DNA of 64,000 nt. Source: Allium sativum (Eukaryota > Streptophyta > Magnoliopsida > Asparagales > Amaryllidaceae). Each line of letters opens with the position of its first letter. Position 1 is the stretch's first letter. Positions 47,369-60,094 of this stretch are shown here, piece after piece. Both the position numbers and the translations under genes were made by a program. Under the pieces are notes generated by a model. It saw nothing but the letters and a program-made list of their open reading frames with translations. It was not told the DNA's origin and did no database searches. The stretch is from contig CM060912.1 in the NCBI GenBank assembly GCA_030737875.1, positions 879,369,199 through 879,433,198 of the forward strand. The letters are read 5' to 3'.

Positions 47369-48315
47369 ATGGCTGAAGATCTTAATCTACCGACGGTGTA
47401 ACGATACCAGGATGGTATAGGAGGTTATTAGAGGCTAGGGCTGCTGCAGGTCCAGCCAATGTTCCTCCACCACCAGTTGCACCCGTTCCTCCTCCTCCTC
47501 GCGTAGATACTTTTGCAAAGACGTGCAAGGAATTCAAGGCTATGGGTGGAAAACCATTTCAAGGGTCAGAAACATTTGTGGAAGCTAGAGATTGGCTTAA
47601 GGAGGTGGAAGAATTGCTATAAATCTTTGAAGTAGAAGAAGGGAGGAGAGTTCGATTAGCAGCTTGGTTGATGAAGGGAGAGGCCTCGTTTTGATGGGAG
47701 GTCACTAATGGGGAGCGTCCTGTTGACTCTTGGGCGGATTTCAGACGTAGGTTCGAGGCGAAGTTTCTCTCAAGGGCGGAAGAAAATCTATATATGGAAA
47801 GGTTCTTGACATTGAAGCAAGGAAGCTCATCAGTGAAAGAATATGTCAATAAATTTAATAAGTTAGCAAGGTTTGGCTTGGACTTAGTGAACACGCCGGA
47901 GAAGAAGGCGCTGAGGTTCGTGAATGGCTTGAATGAACCATTGCAAGGGTTGGATATGACCCACATCCCTATGGGGGCCACCTTTGAGAAGTTAGTAGAA
48001 ATGGCGCTTATGCATGAGGAGAAAAGCACTAAAGCTGATAAGGCACCCAAAAAGAAGGGGGATCAGAAGAAACCACAACAGCAAAACAAGAAGGGTGGTA
48101 AAGACAATAACGGCAAGGGAAAGAAGAAATGTTTTAACTGTGGGACACCAGGCCATCTCAGCAAGGATTGCCGAAAGAAAAAGAAGACAGACTGTTTTCA
48201 TTGTGGCGATGCGGGACATTTAGTGAAGGACTGCCCAAAGAAGGGGCAGAGGGCAGGAGTTACCTCGGGAGGACAGGTGCAGGCTCTTATGGCACTAGGG
48301 CATGCTAGGGGATAA
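47369..48315 (+). pseudogene. gag of element F
   Basis: ATG at 47369 is the homologous start (E's gag begins at the same point). The frame breaks at once: TAA follows ten codons, and the true frame resumes at 47398 (VTIPGW). A proline-rich linker, capsid-like region (GKPFQGSETFVEARDWL ... TLKQGSSSVKEYVNKFNKL ... PMGATFEKLVEMALMHEE), Lys-rich stretch and two CCHC knuckles follow (CFNCGTPGHLSKDC, CFHCGDAGHLVKDC). Further stops: TAA near 47621 and TGA near 47693. Open from 47794 to the TAA at 48313, which also replaces a sense codon, since protease continues in the same frame. Confidence 0.9.
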
Positions 48316-48747
48316 GTTCAGGCTCTCGCGGTCCCACTGCTGCAAGAACGAGGTAGAACCATTTTTGTTGAAAGCTTAGTTTTTCTGTTTGATCATCCTG
48401 TCCGTACCTTATTCGATTCGGGCGCATCACATTCGTTTATCTCTACATCATTAGTTGAATCACTGCACTTAAATACCAGTTTAGTAGAGGATCCCTTAGT
48501 TGTTTCGAATCCAATAGGGGGCTCAGCTTATTTGTCCATGATGTGTTTGGATTTGAAAATTTCCATACTTAGCGTTGAATTTAGATGTGATGCTTATGTG
48601 TTGGGCTTCACGGGCTATGGGCTAATTTTAGGAATGGATTGGTTATCCAGAAATGGTGCCGTTCTTGATTGTTAAAGGAGAGTAGTTAGGCTCGTAACTC
48701 GCCTTGGCAACACTCTCGAAATCTTTTGTAATCCCATAAATTCGGTT
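48316..48747 (+). pseudogene. Aspartic protease region of element F
   Basis: LFDSGASHSFIS (Asp codon at 48415) and YVLGFTGYGLILGMDWL; same frame as gag and RT. One TAA near 48674 in the linker to RT breaks it. Its job is to cut the Gag-Pol polyprotein. Confidence 0.85.
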
Positions 48748-50109
48748 ATGCTAAGTTATCTAGAATCGCTTGACGCGTCTGAGGAAAATCTACGATCTGT
48801 TAGAGTGGTCCGAGAATATTCGGATGTGTTTGAGGAGGTGAAGGGCTTGCCTCCGAAGCGGGAGATAGATTTTCGAATATATCTTGTGGATAATGCGAAA
48901 CCAGTATCTTTGCCAGTACGCCACATGGCTCCACGTGAAAGGAGGGAACTCGATAAGCAAGTGAAGGAGTTGCTTGAGAAGGGGTTCATAAGACGAAGTA
49001 TATCGGAGTGGGGTGCTCCAGTAGTATTTGCCACGAAGGCGGATGGGTCCCTTAGACTGTGTGTGGACTATAGAGAACTTAATAAACTTACTAAGAAGAA
49101 CAGACACCCACTGCCGAGGATTGACGATCTCTTCGATCAGTTAGTTGGCGCCTCAGTGTTTTCGCAATTGGACTTAGCCACTTGTTTCCATCAGTTGAGA
49201 GTGGTTGAGGATAGCATTGACAAGACTGCCTTTAGGACTCCGGACGGTTTCTATGAATGGCTAGTGATGCCCTTCGGTTTGATAAACGCCCCCGCATACT
49301 TTGTTGATTTGATGAGTAGGGTGTTTAGGGAGTACCTTAACAAATTTGTGGTAGTCTTTGTAGATGACATCTTGATCTTTTATAAGGATGAAGAAGAGCA
49401 TGCCTTACATCTTAGGGAAGTGTTGGAGACCCTACGAGCGCATAGCCTTAAGGCTATATTTTCTAAGTGTCACTTCTGGAGGAAGGAAGTACGGTTCCTG
49501 GGGCACGTGGTTTCCAAAGAAGGGATAGCCGTAGATCCCGCGAAGGTGGTGGCCATCCAAGATTGGAAGGTCCCTAAAAATGCTACCGAAGTGATAAGTT
49601 TCTTAGGGTTGGCTGGCTATTATAGGAAGTTTATCAAAGACTTCGCAAAGATATCAGCTCCATTGACACGTTTGACGAAGAAGAACCTAGTTTTCACATG
49701 GGACGTAGATTGTGATGATGCGTTCCAACGTTTGAAGAGAGCTTTGACTTCAGCCTCAGTCTTAGTATTGCCAGACGGGAGTAAGCCATTTACCGTTTAT
49801 ACTGATGCTTGTGGGACAGGACTAGGCGCAGTCTTAATGCAAGAGGGCAGGGTAATAGCCTATGGTGGAAGGCAGTTGAGAGCGCATGAGAAAAATTATC
49901 CTACACATGACCTAGAATTGGCCACTATTGTTTTTGCGCTTAAGTCTTGGCGTCATTATCTTCTTGGCGAGAAATTCGAATTATTCACTGACCACAAGTC
50001 TTTAAAATACCTATTCTCTCAAAAGGACTTGAACTTAAGGCAGCAAAGGTGGATGGAGTTCTTAGCGTCCTACGACTTTTAGATAGCATATACCCCTGGC
50101 AAGGGTAAC
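48748..50109 (+). pseudogene. Reverse transcriptase-RNase H of element F
   Basis: A 444-residue open stretch in the gag-pol frame. RT motifs in order: [58 protein letters not shown] (usual GYHQ is CFHQ), [12 protein letters not shown], and VDD at residues 205-207 as the catalytic pair. The connection has [10 protein letters not shown]. RNase H follows with [38 protein letters not shown]. It ends at TAG 50080-50082, a single change from the Glu codon present in A, just before [15 protein letters not shown]. Confidence 0.92.
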
Positions 50110-51737
50110 GTGGTGGCCGATGCCTTAAGTAGAAAAAGATTATCCTTAAGTCCTTTGTTTGTTGAGCGGCAAAGTTTAGAATTCATTTTGATGTTTGACT
50201 TTAGACCTTCCGTTGACTTCGTACCCGGTTTGCTAGCATCCTTGGAGGTCAGACCTACGCTTTTGGGACGGATTGGCGAGGCACAACGAGACGACCCACA
50301 GTTAGTTGAGTTAGTAGAAAAGCTCAAAGGAGGGGAGTCATCAAGCTATCTCCATAGGTATACCCTAGATGATAAGGGTTGGTTACGTAGGGACGGTAGA
50401 CTTTGTGTACCAAAAGACGATAACCTAAGGAAGACTATTCTTGACGAAGCACATCGTTCGAAGATGACCATTCATCCCGGTGGGGACAAGATGTACAAAG
50501 ACATGAAGAGAGTTTACTTTTGGGCCAGCATGAAGAAAGACGTGGCCGAGTATGTCGCTAGATGCTTGGTGTGCCAACAGGTAAAAGCGGAGCAAAAGAA
50601 ACCCGGTGGGTTGCTTCACCCATTGGAGGTTCCACTATGGAAGTGGGAAAGTGTCTCGATGGATTTTGTGGATGGATTACCGCAATCGAGGAAGGGTAAT
50701 ACGGGGATTTGGGTTATAGTAGGTAGACTTACTAAGAGAGCCCATTTCATTCCCGTGAAGAGTAAGAGGACTGCTTCATGGTTAGCTTCTGTATACGTTC
50801 GAGAGATAGTTCGTTTGCACGGTGTTCCTTCTAGCATAGTGAGCGACCGCGATCCTATTTTCACTAGCGAATTTTGGAGAAGCTTACAAGAGGCGGTAGG
50901 GACTCAGTTATGTTTGAGCACCGCATATCATCCTCAGACGGACGGCCAGAACGAGAGGGTGAATCGCATTCTAGAGGATCTGTTGAGGCTATGTATCCTA
51001 GACTTTGGGGGTACGTGGGAAGAGAGCATCTTCCATTGGTGGAGTTCGCATATAATAACAGCTTTCAGTCCAGCATTGGTATGGCACCATTCAAAGTTCT
51101 TTATGGACGACCTTGTCGTTCACCTACATGTTGGTGGGAATCTACGGATAAGATCTTACTTGGGCCCGATATGATTAGGGAGACTTCGGAGAAGATCGAC
51201 TTGATTCGAAGGAGGATGAAAGCAGCGCAAGATAGGCAGAAATCTTATGCGGATAAGAGGAGGACAGATCTCGAGTTTGAAGTTGGGGACATGGTCTTTG
51301 TCAAAGTGTCTCCGTTATGAAACGTTGTTCGTTTTGGGTCCGTTGGGAAATTAGCACCAAGGTTTGTAGGGCCGTTTCCTATTAAGGAGAGGATTTGACG
51401 GATGGCGTATAGAGTGGAGTTGCCCGAGAAACTTAGTGGTGTACATGACGTATTCCATGTGTCACATTTGAGGAAGCGCTTGCACGAGACCGCGGAAGTG
51501 GTAGAGCCGAGCTTGCTTAGAGAGGTGGAGATAGAGCGTGATGCGATAATTCGACGAGCTCCTACGTGCATTCTTGGGTCGGAGATCAAGAGGTTGAGGA
51601 ATCGAGAGGTCAGACTAGTCAAAGTGCAATGGGGAGATGATGAGAGCAACGCTACTTGGGAGACGGAAGAGAAGATGCGTTCACGATACCCTTTTCTTTT
51701 TGAGGGTATGTCTTTTAATTTCTCCTTTATCGCTTAG
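50110..51737 (+). pseudogene. Integrase and chromodomain-like tail of element F
   Basis: Zinc finger HRSKMTIH ... CLVCQQ, then catalytic D, D, E with codons at 50662, 50845 and 50953 (35 residues between the last two), all intact. Compared with A, two extra bases in GGAAGAGAGCATC (near 51022) shift the frame. The other frame carries TGA at 51318-51320 and near 51396, both C-to-T or G-to-T changes relative to A. The tail 51402-51737 has [30 protein letters not shown] and SNATWETEEKM, a chromodomain-like end, stopping at TAG 51735-51737. Confidence 0.9.
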
Positions 51738-52317
51738 CTTGTACTTATCTTATCTTTAGTATATCCTCTCGCTAGTATCTTTGACCTTTAGTTAGGATAA
51801 TCCTATGGTTGAAACATGTGTTTGAGACATGTTATGTATGGTGGATGCAAAGTGGATGCAAGTGTTTGCTAGTGGTTGCTCGTGGATGCATATACACACA
51901 CTATTAGGCACCAGATCGGCTCAGTCACTTCATATTGCATATTGCATATATATGGATGTATTTAGTAAAATGGATGTATAATGGTTGTATTATCATATAG
52001 TTGCTGCATTCGGGTGGATGGTTGTGCACGCATATAGAATTAATTTGTATCATTAGGAATCTTTTGCATACTTATTGGACGCATGGCACTATCATGAATT
52101 GCACTAAGGAGGTCGACTGAATCAGTAGACCGCCTAATTTTGCATTAGATATGGACATATACACACACTGTGCATATAAACATTAAAGCATTAGAAGTCT
52201 TTTAAGGACAATGGATGCTGGTGTTTGATGGTTGAGTAGATGGATGATTAGATGGTAGGATATACATTCTTCTTGACTTGGAGATTTCGGGGACGAAATC
52301 CTTTAAGGAGGGGAGGA
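51738..52317 (+). other. Spacer, palindrome, pre-PPT hairpin and polypurine tract of element F
   Basis: Nearly collinear with 1803-2370 of element A. Palindrome at 52111-52131, hairpin GATTTCG GGGA CGAAATC at 52283-52300, purine tract AAGGAGGGGAGGA at 52305-52317 abutting the LTR. Confidence 0.88.
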
Positions 52318-55177
52318 TGTAACACCCCGTAATTTTATAACATTAAAATTCACAAGTTAAAGTATACTTAATTTTTAGAAAAGAATTAAGTGAAATGGGT
52401 TGCACAGAGAAATATATATATATATATATATTGATATATATATATATATATAAATTAAAAATTAAATAAATAAATATGCGAAAAAGTTCAAAACAGCAAA
52501 TTGGGAGGGGGAATAACCGAACCAGCCCATTTTTGAGGTCGACCCGAGCCCCGTTGGGTCGACTAGGGGTTAATCCAGAGTGTTTGGCTGTCAACCCGTG
52601 GGCCGATTCGCTCAAATGCAGATTTTGCATTTGATTGGTTCTCATGGTTCAGGGTTAATCTAATGGTCCTAAATAACTTCCTACACCTATAAACACATCC
52701 TTATGCTAACCCTAAACTTAATTAAAATAGAATAGTTACCGTCGCCATGGAAATCAATGGAGCCGCCGCCAACTAAGAAAGAAGAAAAGCAAATTCAATT
52801 CTAATTCTGTCAACCCTAAAGCAAAGCAAAACTCTCTCTTTTCTTCTCTAAATGGTGAGTATGATGATCTTAACAAGATTATTATCATTTTAATTAGGTT
52901 GAGTTATGAATGGATTATGAGTAGATGATGTGAATTATCATATATGTTATTGTAAACCCCTTTTGCTATCATGTATATTGTAAATCCAATGTTATGTGAT
53001 GATGATATCTTACATGTTGTAAATCATGCTATGATGATGTTATGTATGTTGAAAGTTTCTATGCTAAGTTGTGATGAATCATACATGCTAAAAAGGCCAT
53101 GATGTTACCATCTATGCTAGTTAGTTCATATTAATTAAATCATCATGTTTGGGTTATGTTGATCTATATGACAAGTCACATATGCAAGTTAGATTGATTA
53201 GAAAAGTTATGAACATATACCAAGACATCTATTATGACTTCTAGAATTATGCTATGACATATGTGATATCCTATGCTAGTTCACACCATCATTATGTTGC
53301 CTAAAAACCCCATATGCAAGTTTATGTATAGATTTGGGCTATGATCATATCATATAAATTGAGACATTTAACAAGTTAACACCTTTTGATCCTTAACATG
53401 TGTAGTTTATGCAAGTTTCACCCCTATTATAATTAGATTTATTTTAATTGTCTATATGTTGTGATAATTTATCTTTGTGCTAGGTGTTAAACTATACAAG
53501 TCTAGCCAATATTATGCGATGAATAAGCGAACGTATAAACGTGGGGTAGGGGTAATATTAAGGATTTAATATTAAAAAGTGGGGGTGCAATTGATATGAT
53601 TTTGCATGCTATAAGTGGATGGCCATAATTGAGTCAATTATGGACACCATTAAAAGTTGACTTAATTAATAATTTGAATAGGGAATTATTAAAACTGGGG
53701 TAAAAGATTTTGAGTGTTAATCAATGCTTAGGACACGAGGTTGGACTCGTTTGTGACGTAAACCTGCCCGGACCCGCCCGGTAAATCCATTGGTCACAAA
53801 TGCCAGCCCAATGTGAGAGGTCCTAGGCCTAAACTAAAGCATAACGGTTGTAAAGACACGAGGTTAGACTCTTTTATGGTGTAAGACTGCCCGGACCAAC
53901 CCGGCAAATCCAGCTGCCATAAATGCCAGTCTAATGTGAGAGGTCTTTATGAGGTTATGGCCTGAATGAATTAAGAAATACTTAACCAGATAAACATGTA
54001 AGGTGGGACATGGGGGTTAAGTAGGTGCCTTGGGTGGCATGAGGAATCTAGGGGGTGCCCTTAGTGGCATATGAAATACGATTAGTAAGACTAACCAAAC
54101 ACACATGTAAATGAACATGACTAAGAGGGTTAAGTGGGATATACTAGTGACAAGCTTAGGTGGGTAGCTTGTGGAGGGCCCATTTCAACCAGTATCCCAA
54201 ACGTATCTTTGTGGGCTCGACCCAAGTCGAGGACGGGACACGCATACTGAGTTTGACTATAAGAGGCCAAAACGGGGAGCGGTGGCAACGCAAGTCCAAC
54301 AGGTTTCATATGCGTGTGTGGACCCGGGCTGGTAGGTAAGACGTTGTTGCATCGTGTAGGTATAAGTCGTGCATTCTCAAGTTGTATCGGGTTGCCACTT
54401 TAGGGGAGTGATACACCCCACTGTGGGGCCAGCACGGGTATCTACAAGTAGGGAGCCGATTGAAAGTGGGTAGTGGGGTACACCTAGTGGAGATAGGGGC
54501 AGACGGCACCTATGTAGTCAGCTATGGGTACGTAAGGCTATTTATAAAGTTTCTGTGTGAAGCAAGTGGGATCAAACAATAGGGTGACTGGTGTGGTGTA
54601 GTGTAGTAATGTGCGGTGCAGTGTAGTAATCATTCGTTAGTAATTAGGTGTGCCTTTACCGTTATCTTAAACGCTATCTTTATCTTCCTAAGAGTTCATA
54701 GACATTTACTTGTCTTCCAGCTTATGCCTTAGTCTAGTTATTTTGATAATAGTATTGTTAGAATTATCATACTCGCCAGACTTTATGTCTGACCCCCTCT
54801 ATTTCTATCCTTTTTCCCTCTCCATGTCCTCAGGTTGGGCCCAGCTCTAGTGGAGTTTGATTGAATTGCTTCATCTCTCTTTGGAAAGCTTGGACCGTTG
54901 AAGTAAAGTCCAGCTTGTTATCTTTTTAATGGCTATTTATGTAATGGGATTATGTATTTTGTTTTTATGAAGATGGATATTGTACTTGGTTATGATCTAT
55001 GGTTTTAGGATGTAACAAACATGTTTAATTTCCACTGCAATAAAATGAAGTTTTAGATTTCCAAGTACTATTTACTATCTGTCTTGTTGTAATTTTTCTG
55101 TTCTATATTCACTTATAACCTCCATGGAAGTTAATGCATCCCTTCGTGAGTGACATTAATGGACGTGGGGTGTTACA
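52318..55177 (+). repeat. 3' LTR of element F (2860 bp)
   Basis: Same order of parts as the 5' LTR; foldbacks at 53727-53951, uORF at 52746. Small differences: an interrupted TA run (52416-52452) and loss of one CGTTATCTTTAA unit near 54660. Confidence 0.95.
53727..53951 (+). repeat. Tandem foldbacks in F 3' LTR
   Basis: Nearly identical to 45706-45930. Unit 2 starts AAAGACACG, which pairs with GTCTTT at its end; the 5' LTR copy (AAATACACG) has lost one pair. Confidence 0.8.
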
Positions 55178-56923
55178 ATAGTAATCGACATCGACCACTT
55201 TATAGTAATCGGTAACGATCAGTCAGATCAAATATTTAACTAGAATTGGTTAAATACGCATCCAGGAAAAGAGTCCGGCATTCGTTGTAAAATTCAGCTC
55301 ATCTCTAAGTCCATATGTCGTCTTCAGATCATCTATCAAACTCCAATGTCGCTCCATCTTCAAATATGTCCCTAAGATCCAATACTACTCTATCGTCGAT
55401 TCCATTCATGCGCTCTGAAGCTACATCAAAAATATATCTCATCTGTTCGAGCCTACCATCTTTTTGCACTCAATCAATATACACCGACTTACGCATTTGA
55501 TCGGTAAGCACCCCAAACTCTAGCGGACTAAACATTTTCTAATACTAGATCGCCTATGAATGGAGTTTTAAGCTAAACTAATAAAACAACTCAACTGTGT
55601 AAACAAATCTCATACATGTTCCTAAACTAGCACATAAACATCCATAATAGCTGTAATAAATGAAATAGAACCTATTTATAGCAATCAAGGTGAAATAAGT
55701 GTCCAAATAACCTAAATCTAACAGCGTAGTCAAAATAGCACGTAATAGCGCGTAAATCAAAACAATCTAAGCTCGTCAATATGAGTCCAATGGAAGAAAT
55801 GACGTCAAATTCTGACCTCGTACGTGAAAGTTATAATCAATACAAGTTCTAACAACTTTAAATTGACAAAATTAAACAGAACGATCACCTAATTATAAGA
55901 ATGCCCCTCTACTTTTCTCCCTCAAACACATAAATTTCTAGCTATATACTGTCATTGGGAAAACCCATTTGTTGAACGTTCTCTCCTCCCAAGCTTCCTC
56001 CACGATCCACGAATCGAAGAACGAGCTTCACCAACATGTCGCTCTACGCAAGATCATCACACCCGAATTGAAAAGGAGGAGGATGGCCTACCCATCAAAA
56101 TATGTTCTTTGTACCTATAGTCACTGCCCAAACCACGCGAGTCACCTGGAGAGTGCAGACCAAAAAGGTCGGGCATGGAAGGATGAAGATCGCGGAGAGG
56201 AGTTCATCGGTAGTCTCCATTTTCTATCTCGTGACTTAAATTCTAAGAAATTGAGATCTCTAACCTCATGAATAGTGGCGGCTATTTTATCTAAATAGAA
56301 TAGTAAATGAATGAAAGAGGGGAGTGAATAGTGTCGTGACCAATAGATTTCAAGGGTTTGGATGATTGGGCAATATAAATATTATATATTCACAAATAGT
56401 CCCAAAATGCTGCGACCTCTAATCGACACATTTCACCTGGCTCATCTATGTAAAAATGTCTTCTAAGACCAATGGGACTAGTCTCGAGACCCCAATTGAT
56501 CGTGTGTAGAAATTAGCTTTTAAAACTCAATTTACAATATTGGTTTCTTACAGAAATGACATATGTTTGATTTATGATCTATCGAGCAGTAGTCCATTTG
56601 CTATGAAACTTGACGACAGGCAATAACTCGCTATAACTATTCCAGAAATATACATTTTGTTTAAATCCTACGCTGTGCTCATGCAGTGACTATTTATGTG
56701 TTTCAAGATCAATATGACCATCAACTGATCCGAACTCGAAATATAGCGATCCAAGTACTTGTTTTTCATGTAACAAATAATCCAAACTCAATGGAACAGG
56801 TCCCAAACCCTGATTCGATCATTTGTGAAAATTTTCGTTTTGGAACCGTTAGTCAAATAATTAACAATCAATATTTAAATAAAAATTTTGATTATCTAAT
56901 CGTTAAAAATATGAGTTGTTACA
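55178..56923 (-). repeat. D 3' LTR, piece 4 of 4 (LTR start on minus strand)
   Basis: Begins with F's ATAGT duplicate and ends GAGTTGTTACA, so the minus strand starts TGTAACAACTC beside D's polypurine tract. The 100-residue frame at 55969-56271 has no recognisable motif and lies in LTR DNA. Confidence 0.75.
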
Positions 56924-56957
56924 TTATTTCCCTTAAAGGATTTCGTCCCTGAAATCC
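56924..56957 (-). other. Polypurine tract and pre-PPT hairpin of element D
   Basis: Minus strand: GGATTTC, loop AGGGAC, GAAATCC (56938-56957), then CTTTAAGGGAAATAA to the LTR. Same layout as A, E and F although D is a different LTR family. Confidence 0.85.
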
Positions 56958-59043
56958 TCAATGACAAAACAACATAACCCAGCACTCTCGAGCAAGTGAT
57001 AACACCAAAGAATTGTCACTTATCGCTCTTAACAACAACCATTGAAAGTGATCACAACAAAGCAAATAGACTTGGCATTTGGCAAAAAGCCAATATTCTC
57101 ATTCCTAAATACAACCATCATTTTATTCGGGATCGATGCTGCCATGCTAAATACCTAAGTTGTATACTTATTTTCCAAACAACTAGATTATGGAAATTAA
57201 TAGTGACAACGTACTAATTGAAAGACAATTCAACTTAGCAGTGCACATTTAATTTCTTTCCAGATATGGAAAATGCATAGAAACTTTTGGCAGCACCTCC
57301 ACTATACGACTTGATCTTAAAAAACCCAAAATCTCCACGTAAGGCCCATCTCAACAAAAGAAAACAAAAAACAAAAAGTGGCTATCCATACGTAGGGCAG
57401 AAATCACCAAAATGCACCAAATTGAAAAAACCCACAACTCTAGATCTACTACTTACTTGTTTTTAAGTATTATTGGCATTTAGATGCAAATAAAAACGAA
57501 TTAGCATCCGAACAAATCAAATCTTGATTCTATGTACATGGCAAAAAAGAGGATTAGATACAATAGTAGAAATGACAATAGGTGAATAAACATGTTAAAC
57601 AAATTGAATTTATCTAATATAATCATGTCAAGTCATGTATGGAATTTATTTCGAATAAATAAACGATACAGCAATACAATTATTACGCATGCGTAACAAT
57701 CATACAAAATATAAATGAACATGCAAATATCAATAATCTAGCATGGATAAGCAAACAATAGCAATCATGGAAAATAACATCCATATCTCTCAAGCATGCA
57801 GGATACTAACCTAGCCGATACAAGACATCAAATATTAAATTAAATCCGTATATGACTCGATAACTTGGTTGTCATTCCAAAAATCAAGAATATTACTCTA
57901 GCATCTCTCGTCAACGAATCGGGTATGACTCGAGCACTATCATACTATTCCCAATTTATATGGAAACCATCGACAACAATTCCCGCATCCATTTAGAAAT
58001 CTTGAATAGTCATAGAAAACTATTTGATCCATCCCATTTAGCTATTTCTAGCCTACATCGCATTCGTTACAAAACAAATACGCAACCAACCCCTTTTCCT
58101 GATGCTAGAAATAATAATGCCTCTTTCATACGGAACCAACCACCATAGTTGAGTCCATATTACCTCACCTCAAGTTACAGAGTCACATCTAGCAATAAAT
58201 ACAAGCGATGTTCACTAAAGGAATATTGCTTCCGAACTGGTACTTCTCCAACTCGACACATATTAACAAATACATTTCCTACACATGTCTATAGGAAATC
58301 TCATACACGCAGGAGACTAAGAATTCCAACTGTTGCGGCTAGCAAAGGTTAAGGTACCTCTCAAGAAAGAGAAGTCTCGGTGATGTGACATCACCGATAG
58401 CTCTAATCCCCTTTCTTATAAATAGTGCATCCGGCTTACCAGAAGGAACTCTATCGCCATTGACTATGAATCGAGAGTCGAATGCTCCTTATGCAGTTCT
58501 GGTTATCGATTAAAATACGACAACCATCCATTCAAAAAGAAACTACACTTAAACCACTTACACAACCAAGTGAGAACTATCGGCCTCTCGTTCCTGCTCT
58601 AAACGAGAAATCAACACACTCATGGCTCACCTCGAGCTTCCAAACTACCTAAAATCTTGTAGGACTCATAACGACGTCCAACTCAAGAAGACGTGACCTA
58701 ATCACTCCACTTTTCCTAACGAAAGGTGAAACCCCAACAAACCAACCACAAAATATGTCGACTCAATGATCGGTTCGAAAAACCCAACCAATCAATCAAG
58801 ATCAAAAAACCGTGTGAGACACTGTAATCAGCATACTCAATTGTTGGTTCGAACAGCCCAATCAATCAAGATCAAAATAGCTTGTGTGACATTGTAATCG
58901 GCATACACCAACCAACTACTTATAATTGTAAAATCTCCTCGAGATTTCCAACCGAAAGAACATCCATAACTAGATTGATACGGAACTCGACTCAAACACT
59001 ATGGCAACCTTGATACCTCATAGAATGTGTCTGTATACTCTCA
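56958..59043 (-). other. D interior, left part: non-coding
   Basis: About 2.1 kb without gag or pol motifs on either strand. A diverged tandem duplication of about 75-88 bp lies at 58762-58920 (GGTTCGAA.A.CCCAA, CAATCAATCAAGATCAAAA, GTAATCRGCATAC). Confidence 0.65.
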
Positions 59044-59048
59044 GGATA

Positions 59049-60089
59049 TGTTAGACCAAAAAATGGTCCTAACACCCAAATTGTTGTATATCGAGCATAG
59101 GATATGAAGAAATAACTGAAAAATAGGGGAAAAAGTAAGACAACAAGATTTTTATAGTGGTTCGTCATTAATGAGCCTACGTCCACTTCATATTTTCTCA
59201 TTTCACTCATAGATTATAATTACAATGAATATTGTCTCTCAATCACTTGAATTCAATGAATAATTCTCTCTGAACCCATTGATTCTATTGGAGAAGATGG
59301 TGGTTATTCATGGAGAAGTGTTGGCCATGGCAGCCATGGACCAGGAGATGCCAAAAATCCCTTGAAAATGCCCTCTTGAGGTGTATTTATAGTTGTAGGA
59401 GAGCTCATATGGTGATGGGGTCGTGGTAGGACACGTGGCACCTAATCCGGGAAAGTAGGAGCGATCATAGCCTTGAGAATAGGTAAAAATCTACATGCGT
59501 AGTAGCGGGTCCTGGTCACGGTTCGTGAACTGGGGTGGTGAGCTGGTGATGATCGTGATGGTGATGGTCAGGCCGGGTCATGGTCGCGAACCGATCCCAG
59601 GGAGTGGTCACGATCCGACCCTAGGGAGTGGTCACGATCCAACCCCAGTGGGTGGTCACGATCCGACCCAGGGGGTGGTCACGATCTAACCCCAAGAGAT
59701 GGTCACGATCCGACCCCAGGGGGTGGTCATGATCTGATCTTCAAAAAAGAAAAAATGCAGGTTTTTTCCATATTTCTGTATGCGTTCACGGAAACGGACG
59801 TAACTTTCAAACCGTAAGGCCGATTGGACCAAACGAAAGCTTTACTTGAAGCTAATTCAGAAGACTACAAGTGTTTGACGTGTTTAGATCCAAATTAGGT
59901 CGTTTGATAGGGGTTTGGGCTAGTTTATACTGATGTTATGATTTTGACCAAACTGCCCTATGTCTTCTGACGATGCTTCCAATGGCGGAGAGTGATGTTA
60001 TCCAAAGATTCCATATGTGACAGCATTTGCCAAAAAGTGTGTCAACGTGATCTTTGCTTTGGTTAGCCTGGTCACAAAGCAGGCTAACA
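59049..60089 (-). mobile_element. Solo LTR of a Copia-type element (1041 bp) with GGATA duplication
   Basis: Plus-strand view TGTTAGACC ... AGGCTAACA, flanked by GGATA on both sides (59044-59048, 60090-60094). On the minus strand it has a repeat-rich U3, a TATA box (CTATAAATACACC near 59385) and a GTGGACGTAGGC / CGAACCACTATAAAAATC region typical of plant Copia LTRs. Each end folds: GTTAGCCTG / CAGGCTAAC at 60062-60088 and TGTTAGACCA / TGGTCCTAACA at 59049-59074. Confidence 0.88.
59578..59740 (-). repeat. ~24-bp minisatellite (GGTCACGATCCGACCC) in the solo Copia LTR
   Basis: About seven copies of TGGTCACGATCCGACCCAGG, 190-350 bp upstream of the TATA box on the minus strand. This is a position similar to the GTCGAC clusters of the Gypsy LTRs. 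Confidence 0.9.
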
Positions 60090-60094
60090 GGATA

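Larger units (their letters stand above)
44303..55177 (+). mobile_element. Element F: full-length Ty3/Gypsy chromovirus with perfect target duplication
   Basis: 10,875 bp: LTR, primer site, gag-PR-RT-RH-INT-chromodomain in one original frame, spacer, polypurine tract, LTR. ATAGT occurs on both sides (44298-44302, 55178-55182). The LTRs are nearly identical by eye, with a few differences per hundred bases, so it is likely the youngest insertion. The polyprotein is interrupted by stops and two frameshifts, so F cannot move by itself, although its cis signals (LTRs, primer site, PPT) look intact. Confidence 0.96.

Noticed and set aside
55969..56271. 100-residue ORF
   Set aside because: Lies in D's LTR, no recognisable motif, and the equivalent region elsewhere is unavailable for comparison.
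59578..59740. CRISPR-like spaced repeats
   Set aside because: Units are contiguous, degenerate and without spacers; they form a minisatellite upstream of a TATA box in a Copia-type LTR of a plant genome.
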